Of a stretch of 64,000 nt of DNA, positions 56,887-64,000 are shown piece after piece. How positions within the stretch are numbered: position 1 is the stretch's first letter; every line of letters begins with the position of its first letter. A program made the position numbers and the translations under genes. The stretch is from CAVXHV01 sp963761445 (GTDB taxonomy: Bacteria > Planctomycetota > Planctomycetia > Isosphaerales > Isosphaeraceae): positions 1,240,001 through 1,304,000 of the forward strand of contig CAVXHV010000004.1 in NCBI GenBank assembly GCA_963761445.1, read 5' to 3'. The notes below the pieces were generated by a model. That model was given only the letters and a program-made list of their open reading frames with translations. It searched no databases and was not told the DNA's origin.

Positions 56887-59091
56887 TCATTTCGCCCCGG
56901 TCGCCGGAACGGGCGGTCCCGGCGGCTTGGCGGTTCCCTCGATCGCCGAGACCCCACGGAGCGCGCGGCTCACCGACTTCAGATCGGCGAGAACGTTCGG
57001 GTCCTCCTCGTCGTCGATCATCGTCTTGAGTCGAGCCTCCTGTCGGGCGCTCATGAGTGGCCCGAATCGCCGGATGCTCTCAACAAGCTCTTTCGCCGAT
57101 TGCCTGCGAATCGCCGCAGGCCGGGCAGGATCGAGTGCCGTATCCGCAAGGTTGCGCTGGGCATCGGGGTCAGCGACGTGCCCCAGCGAGATCGCCGCCG
57201 CTGCACCGGTCTCGTCTGCGTTCAGTGCGGCGGCGAGTAAGTGCTCGGCGACCGTTGAATCAACCGCCAGCGGGCTCTTCGGCTGCTTCGCGACTCCGGC
57301 GATGAGCTCGGCAGCCTCGCGAGCATATCCCGCACGTTCCGGCCGATCGAGCGCGCCCGGCAAGTCCTTGATCTGTTTCTTGAGCGTCGCCGCATCAACC
57401 GGTTGAACCAGGAACTTGATGCCCGGATAGTTGCGCTCGAGGCTCGGGTGTTCATACGCTACGTTGAGCGGCCCGTAAATGAATACCGGAATCGCGGCAG
57501 TGCGTGCGTCGGTCTTCAGATTCGCCAGTGTCTCATTGACAGTCCACTGCTGGCCGAACAAGTCGTGGCTGATCAGGATGAGCTCAACATCCGCGGCAAC
57601 CGCGGCGGCCGCGAACCCGCGTGCTCCCGTCACTTCGAGCTCCGAGTCATATCCCAGGTTGATGAGGAATCCCGCAAGCTGGCTTCCCCGATTCGGATTG
57701 GCGTCGATCACTATCGCCCGCCCTTCGATCTGCTTGGGCAGGAACCTCGCCAGCGTCGGCACCACGCGGCCAGATCCCGGAAATGACGACTTCGGCGCGA
57801 GCTTCACAATCGCCCTGGCAGCCGCAAATTGAAGCCGTCGCCCTGGCCTGTACAGAGCGTCCACGAGCGGATGCGGTCGTCCCGTAGCAGTAAGTGCCTG
57901 CACGTCGGTCACATCGCCGAGGGCGGTGGCCAGCACCGCCGCGAGATCCGTCTTGCCGTCGGCAATCGCGGTCTTCAGCGCCTCGGTCACGAGTGTTGGT
58001 CCCGCCGCCGTCGCGGCTTTGAATTCAGCCTGATCCTCGGCCTTGTAAGCGGTAAAACCGGCTCCCTCAATGGCTTTCTCCAGGTTCAGGCTAAGCTGAA
58101 CGACCCGCGCTTTGCGATCGTTCGGCGACAGCGTCAGAGCATCCTTGGCGAAGCGATTACCCAGAATCGCCTCGGCCTCGGTCCGCGGCACCTTCGTCGA
58201 CGCCGGAACACCACGCTCTTTGTCCCACGCCCAGACCGCCACCGGCTCAGGACCCAGATCGACCTGGTGGCGATGCAACCGCCAGGCCGCGTCCGTGAGC
58301 ACCTCGACCGGCGTCCGCGTCTGTGCCGCGAATGGTCGCGATGTGAGCTGGGCAATCGCGGCTTGCGCAGCCTGCCGAACGGCCGGGGCGGCTGCGGGCG
58401 ACGATGCGGCAAACGTGAGCTGTGGAATGCACCGTTCGTCGCCGACTGAGCCCAGCACAGTCGCCGCATCCGCCGCCAGAACCGGGTCAGGGCTATCCAG
58501 CACCGCCGCCAGTGGCGCCACGGCCGAGCGGTCCAATTGCGCCGCATTCTTCAAGATCTTGGCTCGGTCCTCGGGCGCGAGCCCCGGCCGCGCCAGCGCC
58601 TCAACCAGAAAAGGCACCGCATCCGCACCAGCTTCCCTGAGCCGTCGAACCGCGTAGTCCTGCTCGTCCTGCGTGCGCACAGCGCAGCCACAAATCCCGC
58701 GATTCGTTTGGGGTCGGTCGCGGTTTTCCGCGCCGCCGCCATCATCGCTTCAGCCAGTGGCTCGGCAAACTTCTTCGTCGCCGGGTAGTCGGCAAGACTC
58801 AGAATCGAGCTCGGTCCGTATCGCTTGCGGATCATTTCCAGCGTCGCGTCATCCGGCTTGCCCTTCAGGAACTTATCGAGATAGGGCACTGCCTTCTTGT
58901 CCTGGCCGGTCCGCACCAAATAGTCGACGGCATCCCACAATTCCAGCGGAGTTTGCGGCTCCTTCGCAAACAGCTCAGTCCCTGGCGCTCTGCGCACGCA
59001 GCGGAACGCAGAGCCCCCCAGCCACAACGAGGAAGAGAGCGAACCGTATCGCTCGACACGCACCGTGCTTCCGCAAGAAATTGGCGCCCAT
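56887..59091 (-). CDS. Secreted HEAT-repeat protein with receiver-like domain (two frameshifts)
   Basis: About 734 residues. Start at ATG 59091 with a signal peptide (CRAIRFALFLVVAGGLCVPL); the frame breaks near 58980 and resumes FAKEPQTPLELWDAVDYLVR, then near 58675 and continues DYAVRRLREAGADAVPFLVE. HEAT-type helical repeats dominate the first half (LDSPDPVLAADAATVLGSVGDER, FAAARAIVKLAPKS). A Rossmann-like segment RAIVIDANPNRGSQLAGFLINLGY, then ELILISHDL, resembles a degenerate response-regulator receiver that lacks the acidic pocket. The C-terminus has more helical repeats. The protein is probably a periplasmic scaffold. Confidence 0.8.
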
Positions 59092-59577
59092 ATTGATACG
59101 CACCTGAATAGTCTTTTCGTCGGGGGGAGCCGCTTTGATCACGACGGGGGGCAGATATCAATTGTTCAAGACCGAGAGGATCCTCGCCCGCCAGGATGGG
59201 AAGAGGACCAACCACCGGCCCCTATGGTTATACCACACAGCGGATTGCGATGCCCTCGCCCCGGAGCTGAAGCGCCTTGATCGTCCGAGCCCTCTTCGAG
59301 GGTGCGTTTTTACGCAGCAAACCGTGTAGCGGTGCAAATCAGAACGAAAAAAACTCTTTTGGCCTGCGCCACCCATCTTCTGCGCCTTCCCCTTGCAGCG
59401 CTTGGACTTAAGGGTGGCGCAGGTATAACCTGAACACCATCAGAATCGCAGTAACTCACTGCTGCGAATCGAGTTGTGGGGTGGCGCAGAGGTGGCGCAG
59501 ACGTCACCTCGCGGCCGTTCGGCGCTGATCTTGATGAAGCGGGTTACCTTTATCCTGCCGAACTCCACCGATGAGAG

Positions 59578-59850
59578 CCCGGTGGCGTGAGCCCCGGGAT
59601 TCGGCCGGGATTCGCACCACGCGAGCCCGGGCTCCGCGACGAGAACCCTCGAAGAGGGCGGCATCACGTAGCCCGGCGGCGTGAGCCCCGGGATTCGCCA
59701 GGATTCGCGTGGCGCGAGCCCGGGCTCCGCGACGAGAGCCCGCAAAGAGGGCGACATCATGTAGCCCGGCGCCGTGAGCCCCGGGATTCGCAAGGCGTGC
59801 GCCCCGGCTCTCCCACGACAGCCCTCGAAGAGGGCGACACGATGGCCGCA
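59578..59850. repeat. Three tandem copies of a 91-bp GC-rich repeat
   Basis: Units begin near 59578, 59669 and 59761 with CCCGGYGGCGTGAGCCCCGG and contain GCGAGCCCGGGCTCCGCGAC and AGAGGGCGRCATCA. The first two units are nearly identical; the third is slightly diverged. There are no variable spacers. Confidence 0.85.
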
Positions 59851-60475
59851 GCACCGTGAGATGTCGGGTTCGTTCGTGAATTCCAGCCACGGTGTCAAGT
59901 ACCAGCTCGTTTTGATTATCCTAGTGAACAACGCCTCGTCAAAAAATCTCAATTTCTGGGTGAGCAGTCCCACGGGGTTTCTGAATCGCTGGAAAAACGC
60001 ACGCCTATTCTCCGATCGATTGATGCCTTCTCGATTTACAGATCGCACGATGTGCATTGGGCGTCCAGTTTCGGACCTCGAAATGTGGGACGAAATGAGA
60101 CTGAGTGGTACTCCTGGAGAAATTCTCCAGCATCCGTACAGTAGTGTAAATGGCCGCCTCCGGACGCCGCCTCCGACGTGCTTCATTTCGCCCTTTTGGT
60201 CGAAACAGAGCAGCCGCATCCGGCGGCGCCCTCGAGACGAACCCGAGGCGCGAAATAAGAGCAAGAGAACATCGAGATCGGAACGTTGTGGTAAAGCATG
60301 TCGTGTAGGTCAGGCCGTCGGCTTGACGCGAGTCTGCTCCTCCGTTCTTGTCAATTGAAGCTCCAGGTCTCTCTACAAGAAACGATCTACAGAAGCACTG
60401 AAAAACCTGTGGCAAAATCGAAATCGCGCGAATTTTCGAGGTGCGATTGTGCCGGTCGTAGGGTCCGATCTCCTG

Positions 60476-60605
60476 CCGGCCCGTTCGTTTCTTCACCGCG
60501 GCTTCACCGCCGCCCATTCAAAACCTGATCGAGCTAGCGTTCCAGCGCATCCAGCCGCTCAAGAATATTCGCGTGCGAAGTTCGCTCCTCTTTCTCTCCT
60601 CCGCG
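60476..60605 (-). pseudogene. Duplicated, decayed 3' end of the gene at the right window edge
   Basis: On the minus strand it encodes GEKEERTSHANILERLDALER, a stop, then LDQVLNGRR and a stop, matching GEKEERLSHAKILERLDALERKLDQVLSGRQ of the CDS at 63899-64000. The DNA match covers about 125 bases in the same orientation. The in-frame stop shows this copy is dead. Confidence 0.75.
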
Positions 60606-60622
60606 CCAGCCTGGCGGTCCCT

Positions 60623-61993
60623 TCACGGCCGAAACAACGGGCCGCGCAGGATTTCGAACTGCCGGTCGAAGAAGCTAGGGACAATGGCGGGGGTCTCACG
60701 GCCAACGGGGGCCTTCTTCAGTTCTTCCGGCAGGATCGCCCCCGGTTCGTAGAAAACATGACTTGCACCCACCGACATCCGACTCCCGACCCTCACTCCA
60801 AGGCCGCCGGCAATCCCGAATGAACCCGCCCGGGCGCCGCGATCGGCGACCACCGCGCCGTCGCGCTGGACGAAGAACGTGCCTCCCGATGCGAACGACG
60901 CGAACGTGCCGCCCGGCGCGATGAAGACCATTTGGCTTCCCACATAATTCTCCAGGACCTCGCCATTCCCGAGCCAGAGGATCCCGGTCATCGGGATCTG
61001 TGCACCAGGCAGGGCAGGGATCTGCCCGAGTCGAACGATCCCACCGCGTGGCAGAGTCACCGTCAGCCCCTCGGTAGTCACGACCATCAAGACCTGGGTC
61101 CCCGTGACGACACCTTGATCGGGCACCTCCACGTTGAGCTGCCGGTCCGAGACAATTCGGAACCCGGCCGATTGCGAATGCCCGAAGACGCCGATTAAGA
61201 GGACCTCGGTCGTGCGTGCGAACCCCTGGCCCGTGAGACTGATGATGTCGCCCGCCCCCGCGGCCGGAGGGACCACCGCCTCAATCCCCGGCTTTTTGGC
61301 CGGAATCCGCGCCACGTCAGGCCGGGGCACTCCCTGGTAGATGAATGGCCCGACGCCGGGGCTCGCCGTGATCCTCTGGACGTGAAAGAACCGCTGCGCC
61401 ACCGTATGACGCGGGTTGATCATCTCTCGGCCAAGGACCGCTCCCTGCTCGTGGAAGACAATCCCGTTGGCGTTGCTGAACTCCATGAGCACGCCCCCGT
61501 CCTTCACCAGGTGCATCGCCGGCGCGCGGCTCCGGTCCACGACGCCACCACGCTCGATCAAGGCGACGCTCTCGGCCGTCCGCACCCGTCCGCCCTTGAG
61601 GACGTGATAAAACCCCGCGCCGGGCTCGGTCCCGTTCGTTCCCCCGGTAACCACCCGGATGGTCTGCACGGCCGCGGGCATCGCGACGACCAGTCCAGTC
61701 GGGCCCAGGACGGCGACCGTCGCCGCCGCGCCCGGGCGGTAGTACTCGGGCGTGATGACCTCCAGCTCCTCGTCGGAAATGACGCGGAATCGCGCCGTCT
61801 TGGCCGTGCCGCCGACGGCGAACAGCACGTGCTCGGTCCCCTTCAGCCCTCGCCCTTTGATCCGGACCTCGGTGCCGGCCGGCCCGGTCTCGGGCGTGAT
61901 GGCGAAAATCTCCGCGCTGTCGCGGGCCGGCCGGGCCGCGACCAGGCCGGCCGCCAGCACCACGAGCCAGGAGATCCCGAGGGCAACCCGCAT
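60623..61993 (-). CDS. Secreted protein with two IPT/TIG domains, second gene of the selenoprotein operon
   Basis: A 456-residue protein from ATG 61993 with AAGGGGCGTGAATCG ahead of it. Signal peptide MRVALGISWLVVLAAGLVAA. Two immunoglobulin-like IPT/TIG domains: ITPETGPAGTEVRIKGRGLKGTEHVLF (about 30-110) and VPPAAGAGDIISLTGQGFARTTEVLLI (about 230-310), each ending in a Val-rich strand. Between and after are beta-rich segments with repeated Gly (GGTFASFASGGTFFVQRDG). It starts 25 bases after the stop of the thioredoxin-like gene and should be co-transcribed. Function unknown; it is probably a secreted binding protein. Confidence 0.83.
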   Translation of the reverse strand: MRVALGISWLVVLAAGLVAARPARDSAEIFAITPETGPAGTEVRIKGRGLKGTEHVLFAVGGTAKTARFRVISDEELEVITPEYYRPGAAATVAVLGPTGLVVAMPAAVQTIRVVTGGTNGTEPGAGFYHVLKGGRVRTAESVALIERGGVVDRSRAPAMHLVKDGGVLMEFSNANGIVFHEQGAVLGREMINPRHTVAQRFFHVQRITASPGVGPFIYQGVPRPDVARIPAKKPGIEAVVPPAAGAGDIISLTGQGFARTTEVLLIGVFGHSQSAGFRIVSDRQLNVEVPDQGVVTGTQVLMVVTTEGLTVTLPRGGIVRLGQIPALPGAQIPMTGILWLGNGEVLENYVGSQMVFIAPGGTFASFASGGTFFVQRDGAVVADRGARAGSFGIAGGLGVRVGSRMSVGASHVFYEPGAILPEELKKAPVGRETPAIVPSFFDRQFEILRGPLFRP

Positions 61994-62018
61994 CGATTCA
62001 CGCCCCTTCACACGTCGT

Positions 62019-63684
62019 TCATGCCTTCCTGGGCGGCCCGCCGGCCTGGCTGGCGCGGTGGGGCGCCCGTGCCTTTCCCGGCCCGCCCATGAGACTGCGC
62101 ACCTGCTTGCCGAGTCCCGCATCCACCGGTTCAACGACCGCCAGCACCGCGCGGAGCTGCTCCGGCGTCCGCTCATGTTCCTTCGCCTCCTGCACAATCC
62201 CCTGGGCCATCGCGTAGGCCAGCTCTAGAGGCTTCTCCCATGTCGTGACGGCGCTCAATTGCCGTGCATCGCTACGGGTGATGACGAATAGCGGTAAGCC
62301 ATGATCTGGAGCGGCGTAGGGTGGAATCCCGAGCTGATGCGACAAGGCCGGCAATTCCTCCAATCGCATCGCCACGACCACGTAAGAGCGAGCCAGGACC
62401 GAGAGCGGATTGGAGCGAGAATCCTCCTTGGTTATCCGGTTCCACTCATCGAGGACCTGCTGGTTGTCGCGTCTCTTGTGCAGGATGAGCAACACCGGCA
62501 GCCTGGCACGCCGGGCGGCCGCGAAGGCCCTCTCGGCCTGTACCCGCTCGGTATCCGGCGGACTGACGCGCTGGCCGAGGATATCCTCGAAGACAGTGCG
62601 ATAGACTTCGTTCAGGGGTGGCAGCGGCTCCGAAGCCAGCAGCCGGTGGATCTTCTGCTCCGCCGGGCTCGCTACCGGTCGCGACTGGCGGCTCGAGCTC
62701 CTCGCGGTGGGCCGCCCCGATTCGCTCGGGATCGTCCACGGCCCTGCCGTCAGACGTGACCTTCACCGCCCATCGTGCGGCGGCCAGCAGCTCCTCCGCG
62801 GGAACCGGTCCGGTCAACGCATGAATGACCCGGCCGTCGGGCGTGCAAAAGTAGCTCGCCACGTTGCCACCGTTCTTCGCGAGGACGCCGGACTGGTTGA
62901 CCACTTCGAAGCTCCCCACCTGCTGGTGCGCCGCCACGAAGTGCTCGGCGAAATAACGCGCGACATTGGGATCCTTCAGGGCGACCGCCCTGAATGCCTG
63001 TGCGTTATTTCACGTAAAGCCGGGGTCCTCGAAATTCCCGGAGACGTGAATCAGGAAGACGAGCTTCCCTTCCTTCCGGGCTGCCTCGGAGGCCGCGCCG
63101 GGCGATTTGGCCCAGGTGAGCGCCGTGTTGAGCGAGCGGTCCACCGCGCAGACCTGCACCGCCTGGCCACCCGCCGCCGGTTCGTCAAGCTGCAAATCGG
63201 ACAGGGCAAACGACGGCTTCTCCGGCAGGACAAACGGCAACGATGACCGGGGAGCCGCCTCACGCAACACGAATCGTTCCGGTTCGGCAGGAGCGGGCGT
63301 CCGGTCCGCGTCCGGTCGATCGGGCGGCGGTTTCGGCGATGCAGCCGCCAGCGGTGCCGCCTCTGCAGGCGGCGTTGCTTCGGGCACGGCCGCCATGGGC
63401 GCTTTCACCCGGGGCTCCTCCGGCCGCCCGGGCTCAGCAGGTTCGGTATTGACTGATTGTGGATGACTCTTGAGTGACGGCGCCGGCCGATCGATCGCCC
63501 CCGATTCAGCCGCGGCTCGGGCCGATCGGCCCACGTCGGCGTCGATCAACCCGCGCACCCAGAATCCGAGGGCGAAGGCGCAGCACCAACCCCCCCCTGC
63601 GGCCACGGCGAGGATGCTCGCCAGAAAGATCACATTGCGAGAGGAATCCGACCTGGCGGGGAGTCCGGTCGCCGATTGGCCCAT
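62019..63684 (-). CDS. Membrane-anchored thioredoxin-like protein with in-frame UGA, candidate selenoprotein (one frameshift)
   Basis: About 554 residues from ATG 63684 (GGAGG seven bases upstream). One membrane helix at residues about 19-45 (NVIFLASILAVAAGGGWCCAFALGFWVRG), a Pro/Ala-rich linker, then a thioredoxin-like domain starting AVDRSLNTALTWAKSPGAASEAARKEGKLVFLIHVSGNFEDPGFT. The next codon, 225, is UGA (63012-63010), after which the same frame continues NNAQAFRAVALKDPNVARYF, EHFVAAHQQVGSFEVV and GGNVASYFCTPDGRVIHALTG, clearly one domain. In related proteins without UGA a Cys is expected here. A single-base break near 62690 then leads to QKIHRLLASEPLPPLNEVYR and LPVLLILHKRRDNQQVLDEW up to 62019. 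UGA as selenocysteine is supported by the hairpin downstream and by selC in the same window. Confidence 0.85.
62975..62994 (-). promoter_or_regulatory. Candidate bacterial SECIS hairpin
   Basis: Directly 3' of the UGA codon (spacing 15 nt from UGA to the stem, GGU loop bases at +24 to +26) the mRNA forms a perfect 9-bp stem, TTCAGGGCG paired with CGCCCTGAA, around the apical G-T step; counting the closing C-G pair as open, the loop is GGTC. E. coli fdhF SECIS has the same conserved GGUC loop at about +19 to +22. The stem lies within the coding sequence, as bacterial SECIS elements do. Confidence 0.8.
63010..63012 (-). other. In-frame UGA, candidate selenocysteine codon 225
   Basis: The only stop codon between start and the family C-terminal thioredoxin strands. 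The reading frame on both sides is the same (no shift) and both sides encode recognisable domain sequence. Confidence 0.82.
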
Positions 63685-63898
63685 CTTCGCGCCTCCGACC
63701 TGTGAGCGGATCGCCTTGCGGGAGATCGTATACGAACTATACCAGCACAACCCGCAGTCGTCGAGCGCCTGTACCCGTGGACGGCGTGCCGGGAGACCAT
63801 CTGCGGACGATTTGGGCTCCATTGATCGCAAAGTTCGGCGATCGGAAAAGAATTCGAATCGCAAGAGTCACAGGAGCGGCCCGTTCTTCGCTGCGGCT

Positions 63899-64000
63899 TC
63901 ACTGCCGCCCACTCAAAACCTGATCGAGCTTGCGTTCGAGCGCATCCAGCCGCTCAAGAATCTTCGCATGAGACAATCGCTCCTCTTTCTCTCCCAGCAG
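63899..64000 (-). CDS. C-terminal end of an unidentified gene, continuing beyond the window
   Basis: Thirty-three residues, LLGEKEERLSHAKILERLDA then LERKLDQVLSGRQ and TGA at 63899-63901. It is a charged amphipathic coiled-coil tail. The family cannot be identified from this fragment. A decayed copy of the same sequence is at 60476-60605. Confidence 0.75.
   Translation of the reverse strand: MLGEKEERLSHAKILERLDALERKLDQVLSGRQ

Larger units (their letters stand above)
59092..60622. other. Large intergenic region with tandem repeats and a decayed gene end
   Basis: About 1.5 kb with no credible intact gene. It contains the 91-bp tandem repeats (59578-59850), a lower-GC stretch (about 59880-60200), a GTCAGGC palindrome copy (60309-60327) and a duplicated gene end (60476-60605). 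Frames running through it on both strands are built from repeats. Confidence 0.55.

Noticed and set aside
59578..59850. CRISPR array
   Set aside because: Units are contiguous with no variable spacers and no cas genes are present.
59440..60264. 274-residue minus-strand frame
   Set aside because: Built from the 91-bp tandem repeats and low-complexity DNA; no protein-like segment.
63010..63012. UGA as a plain nonsense mutation or frameshift
   Set aside because: The frame is identical on both sides, both sides are conserved thioredoxin-like sequence, and the GGUC hairpin and selC favour Sec.

Overview
The window is GC-rich bacterial chromosome from a planctomycete, most likely of the Isosphaerales/Gemmatales type. 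The evidence is a DUF1559 prepilin-like protein, two surface proteins with the planctomycete N-terminal LExR-x-LL sorting motif, Ser/Thr kinases (one fused to WD40 repeats), DUF1501, DUF6807/PmoA-like, DUF6798 and DUF4058 families, and Tat-exported Gfo/Idh/MocA oxidoreductases. No rRNA, transposase or CRISPR array was seen.

Layout. 0-7.3 kb: end of a ComM/YifB ATPase, an HNH pair, a truncated surface protein, an LRR protein, a DUF1559 protein, leucyl/arginyl-tRNA-protein transferase (bpt) and a 42-residue membrane peptide. 7.6-28.3 kb: a signalling and conflict region with a WD40 kinase; a FxsC-like TIR protein; a ParA-like ATPase fused to a receiver and a nucleotidyl cyclase; a multi-GAF histidine kinase; a stand-alone receiver; a second kinase; an LRR-Roc-COR-TIR (Roco) protein; and a three-gene HEPN cassette lying between two direct repeats of about 460 bp. 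28.3-30 kb: repeat-rich, gene-poor DNA. 30-59 kb: mostly housekeeping and metabolic genes, including a CYTH/exopolyphosphatase pair, cyclophilin, RNase D, prfB with its programmed frameshift, GH16 and a selenocysteine tRNA. 59-64 kb: tandem repeats, then a two-gene operon whose first gene is a membrane-anchored thioredoxin-like protein.

The most notable signal is a selenocysteine story. A tRNA-Sec (UCA) gene lies at 47.3 kb. The thioredoxin-like gene at 62.0-63.7 kb contains one in-frame UGA (codon 225), and 20 nt downstream of it begins a perfect 9-bp hairpin with a GGUC apical loop, which is what a bacterial SECIS looks like. The second highlight is the 11.5-19.7 kb locus: TIR effector, ATPase-receiver-cyclase, GAF histidine kinase and receiver, apparently a conflict system under phosphorelay control.

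Caution: about two dozen genes, including the essential prfB, are interrupted by single-base frameshifts spread evenly over the window. I read these as sequence or assembly indels, so such genes are annotated as full-length CDS with the break stated. True remnants (DUF4058, kinase tail, duplicated gene ends) are marked as pseudogenes.
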